Both the position numbers and the translations under genes were made by a program. A DNA stretch of 64,000 bases from Ceratothoa steindachneri (lineage: Eukaryota; Arthropoda; Malacostraca; Isopoda; Cymothoidae), in contig OZ018321.1 of assembly GCA_963969495.1 (NCBI GenBank), forward strand, positions 104,323,066 to 104,387,065, in the 5' to 3' direction. Positions 46,176-56,734 of the stretch are shown one piece after another. Position 1 is the first letter of the stretch, and each line of letters begins with the position of its first letter. The notes beneath the pieces were generated by a model. The model was not told the origin of the DNA and did not search any database. It was given only the letters and a program-made list of their open reading frames with translations.

Positions 46176-47000
46176 CCAATGGTAAGACCATTTTCGCGCA
46201 GTCGCTCGAAGAGAGTTAGTAGGGTGGTTAAATGATGACTCCATTCACGAGTAGCGACCTAGACGTTATCGAAGTAAAAGGAGAGATTCGGAAGTCCATC
46301 TAACAACCTTCTCATGAGACGGTTATAGTTACTATATGCGGTCACGAGGCCAAAAGGAAGGCGCTTAAATTAAATGCAGCCTTTCTCAGTTGCAAAGGTG
46401 GTATATGCTTTCATAACGGGCAGGAGGGAAATTTGGTAATACGCCTCGCACAAATCAAGTTCTGAGATGAACTTAACGTCTTCAAAAAGGTGGAGGTTTT
46501 GATCTACCAACGGGATGGGCTCGGCGTCGAACACAGTTACCGAATTTAACTTCCGGAAGTCGATGCACATCCGATAAGAGCCATCAGGTTTCTTGACCAT
46601 GACGATTGGGGAACAATAACTAGAGGTGGAAGGTTCTATTATATCTAAACTAATCAAATTATTGACTTCGGCCTTAAAAGCTTGGCGTAAATGAATCGGC
46701 ATGGGATAGGGTTTTGAACGGACGGGTTCTAAGGTAGTTAATTTAATATCATGCTCGAAACTAGTAGTGCATCCAGGCTTCTCTGAAATAACGTCGTCGA
46801 ACTGACATATTAATTCTTGTAGCTGACTCTTTTGATGTGGCGTCAGCTGCCCGTCGATATCCAGGTCAGAGGGTTCAAAAGACTCGCCTGGCAGGGAAGA
46901 AAGAGGGTAATCGGCTTTAGGTTCAATGCACACTGTCTGTATGACATTAAGGGACTCCGCGGAGTAATCCTCTTCAAGCGCCGATGTTTTGTCCAGTGCT
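46176..47000 (-). pseudogene. Reverse transcriptase domain of the element
   Basis: Copies genomic RNA to DNA. Visible: PYPMPIHLRQAFKAEVNNL, IIEPSTSSYCSPIVMVKK, DGSYRMCIDFRKLN, ISELDLCEAYYQISLLP (motif A Asp present), then a stop at about 46370. After that come KRLPFGLVTAYSNYNRLMRR and the catalytic box SFYFDNV at about 46264-46275, where the family has YxDD. Here the second Asp is Asn, and a stop follows within a codon or two. Mutation of this Asp alone should abolish polymerase activity. Confidence 0.92.
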
Positions 47001-47009
47001 ACGAAAGTA

Positions 47010-47260
47010 TCTCCATGGGCACATCGGTGGTACTTTTTCAACAAGTTGACGTGGTAGAGCTTAGCGCCTGCTGGGGTACCAATGAGGTAAACTACCGGTC
47101 CTCGTACCTCGCAGGCCGAGTACTGACCTTTCCCTTAACTCAGTAATTTATTACTCGATGTGGGAAGGAGCAGGAGTACTTCATCACCGGGCTTAAATTT
47201 CTGATCTTTGGACCTCAAATCCTGGTTAAGGATGTCCGAGAATTCGGACGGTATTATGAT
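47010..47260 (-). pseudogene. Integrase C-terminal GPY/F module upstream of RT
   Basis: The minus strand reads SKDQKFKPGDEVLLLLPTSS then NKLLS, a stop, GKGQYSACEVRGPVVYLIG, then KLYHVNLLKKYH, all in one frame running directly into the RT open frame. This is the C-terminal module of chromovirus/Gmr1-type integrases (family KFKPGD.VLLLLPT..NKLL..WKGPY). Its place before RT, not after RNase H, is the Ty1/copia-like order reported for Gmr1 elements. The His/Cys finger and DDE core that should precede it are missing. The W and P of WKGPY are changed. Confidence 0.82.
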
Positions 47261-47329
47261 TCGGAGGGGGAGGGGCTCCTGGGCTTCCTTCTTAGCTCGG
47301 CCCCGAGGAAGGGCGGCCTGGGCCACAGG

Positions 47330-47640
47330 GTCGGAGCTTACTTGAGGGCTCTGTCCTATAAGTACGGAACAAAATTTTATGGGTGCTGAAATGACTTCAG
47401 CCCAGCCATCATAATACTGACACTGCAGGTAACATCTAACGACGGGTAATCGGTTCGGCACGCCCAAGGTGTTCATGTACTACCGCAAATTTTTCGTGGT
47501 TCGGGTCCACTGGGGGGAAGAGCTCGTCGGACACGATGAAACACGTGCACCCTGTGTCCCCGAAGAGAGTAGATACGCGGCAGCCGTTCACGCTGCCCTC
47601 CTCAAATTTCAAAGTTCCCTAGGAACTTTTATCGAAAATA
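47330..47640 (-). pseudogene. Aspartic protease domain of the element
   Basis: Cleaves Gag-Pol. A minus-strand frame gives KFEEGSVNGCRVSTLFGDTG followed by CTCFIVSDELF (about 47600-47530), with the DTG catalytic triad present. After a frame change, VVRCYLQCQYYDGWAEV and SVLIGQSPQV (47440-47340) match the C-terminal half and its I-L-G-N-type loop. A stop ends the first segment at about 47430. The frame differs from that of Gag. Confidence 0.75.
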
Positions 47641-47644
47641 AAAT

Positions 47645-48855
47645 TTACCTGGTGGCCTGACGGGGGGAGGGAGAAGTTTCTGCTTGGGTCTGCACCACCG
47701 GGGAAGCCGGGGTGACATTAATCTGGTAAACTTGGTGGGCTGGTCCGCTTTTAAGCCTAGAATTTTGGGGGCAATTCCAGCTCATGTGGTTTTCTACACG
47801 GCAGGTGAAGCATATGATTGGTCGCTTCGGGAAGAGTGATGGTGGAAAAATCTTAACGGGAGGTTTTGTGTCCCGTTGTTGGTTTGGGGGAAAGAAGTTT
47901 TTGGGTTTTACGGGCCCAGGAAACTTCGTCGGCTTTCCTGGGAAGGGGCACGAATCCTTCCTTCTTCCCTGGTAGGGGGATTGGTGAGAATTTTGATTCT
48001 CCTTTGGGCATGAATTATGGCTTGCGGCATAGACATCCGCTTCTTCGGTACACTCTTTAAAGGTCTGGCACCGACGATCTTTGACAAACGCGCGGATCTC
48101 CGTCGGGAGAGACGCCAAAAATTGATCCCGCGACACGAAGTCTGTTAAGGACTCGTAGTTAGGATCAACCTTTGAGGATTCTAACCAGAATTTAAAATTC
48201 CTCTGAAGAATGTATCCGAATTGACGGAACGTCTGTCCGGGTTTAATACGACCTCCTCGAAATTCTTGTCGGTAGAAATCTGGAGTCATATTATGAGCGG
48301 CCAATAACTCAGCTTTTAAGGTGCTGTAGTCAATTGTACATTCAGATGGTAAAGATATGAAAATGTCACGCAATTTACAATTTAAAAGGGGATGTAATCT
48401 TACTACACCTTCAGCCTCCAAATCCAGGTTATTGATCTCAAGGATCTTTTCAAGTGTGCTAAAAAGGCTTCGAAATCCTCTCCACCCTTTAAATTAGAGA
48501 GCTTAAGTGGGAGATTGGGCGTGGCTACGGAACGTGAACTTACTGATTGGCTTTCAGCATGTACGCGAGCCATTTCAAGCTGAAGGTGAAGCTCAGCTTG
48601 TTTTTTCTGTTCCTCTCTTTCTTTTCGTTGGATTTGTCTTTCTCTTTCTTCTCGTTGGATTTTTCTTCCTCTTTTTTCTCGTTGTATTTCTCTTTCTCTT
48701 TCTTTTTGCCTTTCTTCTCTTAACTTTTCTCTTTCTGTTCGTTGCTCCTCTTGAACGTACTCAATCAATTCTCTTCCGAAAAGTCCCAAGGATTCTCCTT
48801 GCACTTTGAAGATTTCAAACTGAGTCATATTTGCACTTGGGGGCACAATAGTCAA
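47645..48855 (-). pseudogene. Gag of the Ty3/gypsy element, frameshifted
   Basis: Structural protein. The N-terminal open frame (48855-48403) starts MTIVPPSANMTQFEIFKVQ and has a long Arg/Glu coiled-coil-like stretch (EKLREERQKEREREIQREK). It ends in NLKGGEDFEAFLAHLKR, a capsid start. A frameshift near 48420 passes to a second frame (48421-47645) with CTIDYSTLKAELLAAH, FRGGRIKPGQTFRQFGYIL, and a CCHC zinc knuckle CFTCRVENHMSWNC at about 47800. The zinc knuckle and capsid arrangement are typical of metazoan Ty3/gypsy Gag. The single frameshift suggests modest age. Confidence 0.88.
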
Positions 48856-49178
48856 CCAACTAAATTCCTTGCGATAAAAATTATGCCTTCCAGAGAATTG
48901 GCCTACCTAAATATGGGCACTGACCAATTCGTGATTGGTTTCTCAACCTAGAAAACCAATGACTAAAATAACACAAAAAAACACAAACAAATTATTATAA
49001 CAGTTCCGTGAGCTACTCCAGTTTTTAAGCTTCAAAAAGGGGATAGCATTCGTTATAACAAAAGGGAACTACTATACTCTATTCTTATAACGAATAACAC
49101 TATGCTTCACTCGACTGAGACCAGTGTTTGCAAAGATATAGCGTTAAACCTTACACACTTGACACCAAATTTAATTAG

Positions 49179-49206
<28 letters not shown>
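48856..49206 (-). other. Leader and candidate primer-binding site
   Basis: Untranslated leader. At about 49156-49170 the minus strand reads TGGTGTCAAGTGTG. TGGTGTCA is the start expected for a primer-binding site complementary to a tRNA ending TGACACCA, such as some tRNA-Leu. A (TA)n tract (49180-49206) lies between it and the LTR copy. Confidence 0.6.
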
Positions 49207-49210
<4 letters not shown>

Positions 49211-49379
49211 GTAGAATAGGCTCCCAACGATATACTATATATAACTATTCGTTGAGGGAATTATTCTATATTTCGAGTGCGTGGTAATCTAATTGACCGA
49301 GGTTAGTTCAAACAGGCGGGGAAGGTGGGGGGGGGGCTGGAGAGGCTAATTTATCTTTAATATGCTTGACACCAAATTT

Positions 49380-49441
<62 letters not shown>
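49207..49441 (-). repeat. Partial duplicated LTR edge and second (TA)n
   Basis: 49207-49366 repeats the first ~160 bp of the plus-strand LTR (TGTCGTAGAATAGGCTCCC). At ATGCTT it joins the leader sequence TGACACCAAATTTAAATAG and another (TA)25 (49391-49441) before the real LTR begins at 49442. The element therefore carries a tandem duplication of LTR edge, primer-site and TA tract. Confidence 0.85.
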
Positions 49442-49445
<4 letters not shown>

Positions 49446-50788
49446 GTAGAATAGGCTCCTGACGATATACTATATATAACTATTCGTTGAGTAAATTATT
49501 CTATATTTCGAGTGCGTGGTAATCTCATTGACCGAGGTTAGTCCAAAAAGGGGAACGGGACCTGGAGAGGCTTATTTATCTTCACTATGCTTAATAAGCG
49601 GTACGGAGCACAAGGATAAATAATATGGCTACCATTTATAAAATAGAGTTTTATTAATTAAACTATCAACAACACACAAAAAAAATGTTTACATAAACGG
49701 GGAATGAAAAAGGGTCGTGGGAATATGTGACTAATCTGAGGATTAAGATTTGGAGAGATTTAAAAAGGTAAACAAACAAAAAAAAGAAGGGGGAAATGGT
49801 TCGATAAACCATTTAAAGCACAGGGTTGCGTTGACAAAAGGTTAAATGATTAAAGGTAATGCTCAGCTTACGTAATTACAAAGTTGTTGTGCAGAGGAAG
49901 ACGATGCGACGGAATCTTCGGTCCACTGGCGATTTCCAGCAGAAGAGTTTTTCGGGGGGTTATCCTTAACGAGGGGGAAGGACTGTCTTCGAGGATTGAG
50001 AACGAAGTGGGGCTCGGAAGTACGAGCGATCTTTGTAACAGCAAATCGGAGATTGTTCTAGATGAACAGTGGAGGTTATTGTTGAAACCAAGCGTTCTCT
50101 TGAAGAACGTTAAAAAAGGGGGAATTAAATTATCCGGACGTGATGTCTCGGGAACGAAAACCGTTTCTTGATGAACGGGCTCGAAGAACAATGGCTGTTC
50201 TAACGTTGTTCTCTTTCTGAACAACAGGGGAGGAGGGTGAGAACCATTTCTTGTCAAACATGCCCAAAGAACAATGGCTGTTCTAACGTGTTCTCTTTCT
50301 GAACAACAGGGGGGCCTTGTTGACTTGGCATCTCGAAGGGCACGAACCTTGGCACTTAAGGGATATTGTCCTCTTCTGGAAAATAAGGGGTTTCTCGGCA
50401 GAGTTCCTAGGTGCACAAGGGAGACTGGATCGGCTTGATGCCTCGCGAAGATAATCTCGAAAGGCCTTTATTAGGAAAAGCTACGGTATAAATAGCCGGA
50501 GCCATATCCATGGCGTAGGGAATAGTTGAGTGGGGGACTTCGAGGGAATGTCCCCGCGGCCCCTGAAAAAATACCTTATCTGCCCATAAGCCTAATTCAA
50601 TCTGGCGAGATCGACGTATGGAGGCGAAGCGGGGGAGTGAACCTCCTTGATTAAACATTGGCTATGATGGGAGATAACGCGCTTCTGCTTCCTCTCGCAG
50701 GCAGGATGCACGTCGGTAAGCATGTGGGTAAGCATGGTCAACATGTGATAGAGGCTGAATTAAAGCAGCCTCAGACCGTTCTATCACA
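49442..50788 (-). repeat. 5' LTR of the Ty3/gypsy element
   Basis: 1347 bp, closely similar along its length to the 43697-45032 LTR. Minus-strand TATTTATA box at 50486-50495 (plus-strand reading GTATAAATAG). Two copies of the GAACAATGGCTGTTCT repeat (about 50187, 50270). Confidence 0.92.
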
Positions 50789-50884
50789 GTTACTATGCAC
50801 TTTCGATCGAGCCCTAGGAAAACCTAATCGAAGGCTTTATATGATATATAATGTTTTGAAAATTGCCCATCAAATGACTCTTTC

Positions 50885-51830
50885 TCGTTAACAGCAAAGT
50901 ACTGTTTTACTGTATGATTACAAGTCAGGCTCTGCCCAATTGCAAAGTCGTATCAACCATGTGTTTGGAGAAGGCACATTAAGTCGTTCCACACTCTACG
51001 ATTGGTTTAAGATATTTCAGCGCGGCCAATTCGATCTCAGCGATCAACAAAGAAGTGGTTGACCCTCACCTATTGACAATGACTGTTTGTGCGCCTGTGT
51101 AAAAGCTGATCTACATTGGAAATCACGCGACATGACTGAAAAATTGAGCGTCAAACCTACAGCCTTTTTGCATCATTTTGAGAAAATGGGCAAAGTCAGA
51201 AAACTGGACGTATGGATGAAGTCCAGATAAATTGACTGACAGACCTTGACCCTCACCACTGCATAGACGCCTGCTATTGACTAATGTTCAAGAAACGTCT
51301 GTTTGATTGGGTGAGCAAAGTGGTTACTGCATATGAGAAATGGTGTGTACATTCGAACATTGCATGCAAAAGAAGCTAGCCGAACAAAGGTGCACCTGCA
51401 CAGCTTCAGGCAAAGGCAGACCGACATCAAAAGAAGCTTAGCGTTAGTGTCTGCTGGGATTTTAAGGAAGTGATTTACTGGAAATTGTTGGAACGCTATC
51501 AGTCTATCGGCACTCTATTATACAGACAACAACTACACCATTGGCAGATGCAATTCGTAAAAACGACCAGAAGTGAATGATGTCATATTTCTTCATAATA
51601 AAGCCCGACTACACGTTGCAAATCATACCCGTAACAAACTCCTGGAGCTGGGGTGGGTAGTTATTCCTCACCTACCATACTCGCCATATCTGGCGCCAAA
51701 ATACTATCATCTATTCAGAGCACTGCTGAACTTCTTGAATGGCAAAACTTTTGCAAATGATGACGAACTGAGAACTACAGCTGGAGAATTTTTGATAGCA
51801 ATCTAGTTGAATTTCACAATAAAGGAATAA
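50885..51830 (+). pseudogene. mariner transposase remnant
   Basis: The recognition helix region reads INHVFGEGTLSRSTLYDWFK then IFQRGQFDLSDQQRSG (50960-51060), the mariner HTH and linker. The catalytic region at 51573-51790 reads VIFLHNKARLHVANHTRNKL, where the family has FLHDNARPH, so the catalytic Asp is lost. It continues PYSPYLAPKYYHLFRALLNF for SPDLAPSDYHLFRSL, so the third Asp is Tyr. Then NGKTFANDDELR. Multiple stops and frameshifts. It begins about 100 bp right of the LTR element's insertion site. Confidence 0.85.
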
Positions 51831-51839
51831 ATGATCTAT

Positions 51840-52560
51840 CCTGTCTTTGGAAGCTGGTCCTCGAAATTAACGTTAATTATATTGTTAATTGATATTTTCT
51901 TTTTCGTCATTGTTTCTTTGTAAATCATTTTTGTAAGAGGTTGAGGTTAGATCCCAACCTTTTCCGAATGCCTACACCAAGAGAGAGAGAGAGAGAGAGG
52001 CCTATGAACGTGTTAGTCCGCTATGAGCGTGGGTGAAATTATAAATACAGATCAGAGTGTAATTAAGTTTCAGAGTGCAGTTTAAGGTTGGCCAACGCTT
52101 AGCTATCTTGGAAGCTTCTGGGGTAATAGAAATGGAGTACAAAATATATTTTACTAGTATTCAAATCATATATTTAAAAAATTAAAGGGGGTTTTAAATA
52201 AGGTATATACACATAGTAGATGTACACGAGTCTCGGCTTCAAAGAGCGATTTGTGTGGTGTCGACTGACATCGACATAAACGGACAATTAACAGATGGGA
52301 CGCTTAAAGGACGTTGAGCGCACGCGGAGCCAAATGAGGAAGGCTTAAATGAGGGGGGGGGGGGGGGAGCTTGCACAGGAGAGTTTCGCTTACCTCGAAG
52401 ATTTGGTCCGAGAGAGTAATCCTGCTTCGTTAGGGACGGCGCAGAGTTCAAAATAATATTATCGTGAAGAATGACTATTAAACGAGATGAAATTAAATCT
52501 GGCCTTCGGATTTAGAATACCGAATCGAAAAATTGACGCCTCGCGTTCTGGTAACGGGTA
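51840..52560. other. Unassigned sequence
   Basis: Contains a short (GA)n at 51982-51999 and a run of G near 52356-52369. A minus frame at 52239-52451 ends at a GGTAAGC donor-like site but has no ATG and no recognised motif; not called. Confidence 0.35.
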
Positions 52561-52564
52561 CCAA

Positions 52565-53030
52565 TGTGTACGGGGTTGACTCACGCTAGTTCTAGGAGAA
52601 TACACGGAGCTTAACGGGTTCTGTATGGGTTCGCGCAGAACTACGGGGACAGGAAGATGGCGGATACTCGCGGAGACATGCGGTTACTGGCGTCCAAGTC
52701 TAGCGTCGGACGTTTTTTATGGGTGAGACAGAGGGGAGGGTTCCAGTTAACAGGCGCTTTGCCGGGCGAGGTGAATTTTTCCTGACTCACACCATCGTGA
52801 GATAATCCCAAGCGGGACCCTTTGTACTCTTAAGCACATCTCAGCCTTCCGCGAAGTCGGGCCTTCAGCCCATCACAGCCTTGCGATTTTGCACCTTCTT
52901 TAGCGTGGATTAAAAAGATCGCCCAGGTGTCTTCCCCTCTCTCTCTCCTTGAAAGGAGCGACCGAGCGTGTTTTTTCTCCCTCTATCTCTGACAAGTATC
53001 AATAAAAGTTGTGCGAGAACCTTGTTTACA
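52565..53030 (+). mobile_element. Candidate solo LTR of a second family
   Basis: GC-rich ~466-bp block starting TGTGTACGGGG and ending CTTGTTTACA (TG..CA), with AATAAA near the right end (about 53001), as in an LTR R region. Flanks ACCAA and ACCTT match only partly. No coding region adjoins it. Could also be a promoter-like CpG island; weak call. Confidence 0.3.
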
Positions 53031-53179
53031 ACCTTATATTTTTAGAACAGAATGCAATATCACATAATGCTTGCATTAATACGAAATAAAAACCTTATAT
53101 CACAAGATAATTAACTATATTTAATGTGACCACTTTTTGCATTGATTAGACGACAAGTCTAAATAAGACCTGAACGAAA

Positions 53180-53590
53180 GTGATCCACAGTGCTTCAATC
53201 TTATTTCCTCCCAGCATTTTTCAGGTTGGAACTTCCGAACTTCGAAACTTTCATATAAATTTGACACAGGCTTTCTTTTCTAGCGTCGCCATACCTCAAG
53301 GTCCATGGGTTTCAAATGTGGTGAACTAGGAGCACAAAGTTCCTGTGACCTAAACCGCGTAAAATTCCCCTGGCAACAGTCCTAAACTTTTTTTGCTGTG
53401 TGTCAGGCTGCTCCATTTCTTTGAAAGGTTACACCGACATTTCATATGGTGGCATCCACTCATGTGTATGACACTCTCCTTCAACAAGTCCAAATTAATG
53501 TGTCCAGATAAACTTCCCATCCGTCTACCGAACTGGAGGCTGCGAGTTTTCAAGAAGCCGTTGGAGGAGCACCTTTCTTAGTTCAACTTT
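53180..53590 (-). pseudogene. mariner-type transposase remnant
   Basis: The minus strand near 53290-53330 reads SSPHLKPMDLEVW (family SSPDLNPMDFSVW). A stop follows, then PVSNLYESFEVRKFQPEKCW, like the C-terminal helices. Upstream, VLLQRLLENSQPPVR, a stop and TDGKFIWTH (53560-53500) occupy the place of LLQRF..........SDEKIFTV, the first Asp box. The middle (second Asp block) is missing. Heavily decayed. Confidence 0.5.
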
Positions 53591-53959
53591 CTTCTTTTTG
53601 GTGAGAGATAAATCATATTTCATTTGTATATATTGAATAAACTAAGTTTGGGATCATCTTTCAATAATATTTACATAGCTACATGCTCGCTTTAACCTAC
53701 AAAGCAAGTTGTTTGGCACTTTTTGGATTTCGCTTGATCTTGTTCATCTTGTTCTTGATGAGGATTGGGTTGGTCAATGATCGGAGCCATTTGGCCACTT
53801 GAGAGCTTTAAAAACCAAATCTGCTCAGATCGGGATTCAACATTTTGAAAATATACAACGACTCGATTACTATGCATTTTTCATTCATATTTATAAAAGG
53901 ATATTGTTTTTTTAGGGATTTAAAATTCGATTCACATAATATAAAAAATCCTGAAAGAA

Positions 53960-54450
53960 CCGGCATGCTATACTTTGTGTTTCCAATCTGTAAATATCAC
54001 CGGTAACTACAAGATCAAAATAAAGGGACTAACCAAAATATTGGAAGAAAAAACACCCCATATAGTTATAGTTGGTAAACTAACAGCTCGTTCAACATAA
54101 ATGTGTCTATTTTCTTGTGACTAGTATGTATAACTATGACGATTAATTATATCATTCAACTTAAATGCAACCTCATCAGACCGCACAATTTTGGCCGCAA
54201 ATTGTCCATATTCTGTATTTTTTACTCGAAAACATTCGCAAAACTGGATTCTGCAATCCGGATCAGTCTGTGTCCAAGCATGTAATAATTTCAATTTAGC
54301 ATTCTTCGGAATTCTGCAGATATTTGTCGTACTTTTTCAAGTTTAACGAGCAGCTTGCCTCAGATTACCTTGGTGATCGGTTGAATAATATTTGATATCT
54401 TTGGATGCCGTCTTTTGCATGTACATAGCATATATTTCAAATTTCTCACA
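53960..54450 (-). pseudogene. Tc3-like transposase remnant
   Basis: The minus strand gives DCRIQFCECFRVKNTEYGQF then AAKIVRSDEVAFKLND and IINRH (54260-54120). This matches the segment FCEWF......FA..I.WSDEA.FKLNG.INRHN around the first catalytic Asp of a Tc/mariner group. Downstream it decays beyond recognition. Confidence 0.6.
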
Positions 54451-54459
54451 GCTACGTTA

Positions 54460-56480
54460 AATAGTAAGTCGAGTTGGAGGATTAGGTCCAAAATTGTCTC
54501 TCCACTGTCGTTGCTTCTTTGATATCTTCTCAACTTTAAAATAAGACCTTACTATCCATTTTTGTTATTCAATTGATAAGGGCCCACTATCGACTTCCAT
54601 GTATATTTTAGGTAGGCAAGGCAATTACTAATTGAGATCTCCTAAGGCTAGGCAAGACTGTTAACAACTCTGTTGTATCTCCTTAGGCTATAGACTATAA
54701 AACGAAATAAAAAATCATCTGAATCTGTTAGTGGATTCGCTTGTTATAAGTTTAATAAAATAAAATATATATTGTTTTGGGCTACATTGTAAATAAGGAT
54801 ATCTTTAGTTGTCTGAACGTCTTTTTGGTGCATTTTTTGTCTATCTGTGTGTGCATTTGTGATTGTGATAGAACAATACTCGTATATCAGCGCCTTTTGA
54901 ATATTTGTAGAACCTCCGTCACTCAGGAGATGAATGTCCGCAAATTAGAATTGAAAATCATCATTGAAGCAGAAAAAGTGAAAGGCCGCCATTGGGAGCA
55001 TACACAGTTCCTTTCTCTCTCAACTCCCGTAGGAGGGCATACGGGACTTAAACCCGTGCTTCCATTGGGGGTTGGTCGAAAGTCTGCTCCCTGATTCTTT
55101 GTCTCTCCTCTGACTGGGACCCAAAAGAGAAAGGCTAAGTGAGCTCAGAAGAGCATTTCCCTCCGCATGGTGATGATTCTAGAGAAACGGAAATCGGAGT
55201 AATCCAAGAGAAGGGGAGTAGGGGTGATTCAGTGTGGAAGAGAAAAATTTAGAAGAAAAGGCATTGTACATAATAGGTATGTATTGGCTCTGAAACTTCT
55301 TGTCAATACTGAACACCTGGACCACATGAGAGACATATCGAGAGGGAGTTCGTGTCAAAACTTACTTTAAAAAGGCTAGAAGCTTTACTGAAAATAGGAG
55401 TCGTTGTAAAAGTGTTAAGGTTAGGTGAAGTGGAAATATGCTGCTGTTTATAGCATAACTAAAAGAGGAAATTTCTTACAGCTGGGGTTAAAACTGCTTG
55501 CCGCAAAGTAGTCGTTGGCCCGTGTGGGTCACATGAACTCAAAAACCTGAACTCGTTTTGAGAAGACGTGTATATCTATGCCTAATTCTTGTATATGTGT
55601 TGGTGCATAAAAGGGAAGTGTGGGGATGAAGTGCAGGTGTGTAGGTTGCGTTGTTCCTTTTACCGATGTTACCTCTGGCTTCGTGGCTGGTGAGGGGGGT
55701 AACGGTTAATTCCGTATGCGCGAACGAACGCCGACAAAAGACGCAATTTGTGTTGTTTCGGCCACACGCGAAGGAAGCACGCCGTATCTCCGCCACAGCG
55801 AAATTATCGACTCCTTTTGTATTGTGGTGAATCGGGCCGAGATGGAGGATGCGGAAGGGAAGGATGTAGCCACTTCTCCAATGAGGTTTTGTTGCGAGTA
55901 TGAGTGAGTCTAGCCGGACGCAGGGATGAAATTAGAACGTTATATTCCCGGTGTCTGGTGCTTGTCTTAGATCCGGCGGATTGCACCAGCGATGTGGAAC
56001 TATTTCCCTTCCGCGTTCTTCGTGTCTGCCTCGGTAGGTCTCCCTCTGCCCATGGGTGCCTTTTTATATGTTTATGCTTTAACATTTATTTTCTTATTTA
56101 GTTTATCATTAATTTGTTCACAACTCTACCACTCGAAGGAGGGGGTGGGGGAGTTGTCTCGAATTTTAAGCGCAATAGCAACAAGGCTGTATCACGCAGA
56201 ATGTTTGTAAGTAGAGGTATATTAAGAAGGTGGTGAAGATAGAAGAAGTTAGAATGTGTGAGAGATATATAGACGCAGATCCTCACTGTGGAAATGGGGC
56301 GAGGAGGGCACGTAATCCTCCGAATATTAAGTACAGAATGACAGTCTTTTATGGTAGAAAAAAGGAGGGTGGGAAGGAAGGAGTAATAAATGCTACCAGA
56401 TCCCCCTAGAATGGGGGGGGCTCCCATTACCGGCCTGTACCGGAGATGGGTGGACGAAAGCTGGTCGGCGACTAGCCTGC
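54460..56480. other. Unassigned sequence, GC-richer part 55.5-56.1 kb
   Basis: No supported gene. A minus-strand T-arm-like hairpin (ACGGG TTTAAGT CCCGT) sits at about 55046, but no complete tRNA cloverleaf fits. Open frames at 55539-56427 on both strands have no known motif. Confidence 0.35.
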
Positions 56481-56487
56481 ACCCTTA

Positions 56488-56725
56488 GGCTAGGTCACAC
56501 ATAGCCAAACTGCTTCCGATTCGATCCCGAATCACATTCTGGATCTCGCCATTCCGACTTGGTTCCGATAGCTTCATGAAATGTTCGGGCAACTTTCCGA
56601 ATCATTTCCGAAAGTCAGAAAATGGTTCCGACCTCTCCGAATTTGTCTCCGATTTCAAATTGAATGCAAACCGAACGACATTCGGTTTGCATTCGGACTC
56701 AAATTCGGCTATGTGTGACTGGGCC
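56488..56725. mobile_element. Foldback MITE
   Basis: Left end GGCTAGGTCACACATAGCC and right end GGCTATGTGTGACTGGGCC are inverted repeats, flanked by TTA and TTT. An internal pair AATGCAAACCGAA / TTCGGTTTGCATT and repeated TTCCGA motifs add secondary structure. 238 bp, non-coding. The end style and 3-bp flank might fit PIF/Harbinger, but that is not secure. Confidence 0.75.
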
Positions 56726-56734
56726 TTTAGCCGC

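Larger units (their letters stand above)
43697..50788 (-). mobile_element. Ty3/gypsy LTR retrotransposon, Gmr1-like domain order, defective
   Basis: 7,092-bp element with two LTRs starting TGTGATAGAAC and ending CTACGACA on its own (minus) strand. It is flanked by GTCAC (43692-43696) and GTTAC (50789-50793), a 5-bp target duplication with one change. Internal order: leader with a candidate primer-binding site, Gag with zinc knuckle, aspartic protease, integrase C-terminal GPY/F module, reverse transcriptase, RNase H. The integrase catalytic core is absent, and nothing follows RNase H except ~420 bp before the 3' LTR. Such elements make virus-like particles in the cytoplasm and integrate cDNA; this copy cannot, because of stops, frameshifts and a lost RT Asp. 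Confidence 0.92.

Noticed and set aside
52239..52451. Host exon on the minus strand ending at GGTAAGC
   Set aside because: Donor-like site is present, but the frame lacks an ATG, the G-run interrupts it and composition gives no further support.
55025..55075. tRNA gene on the minus strand near 55.05 kb
   Set aside because: A good T-arm-like hairpin exists, but acceptor, D and anticodon arms cannot be formed.
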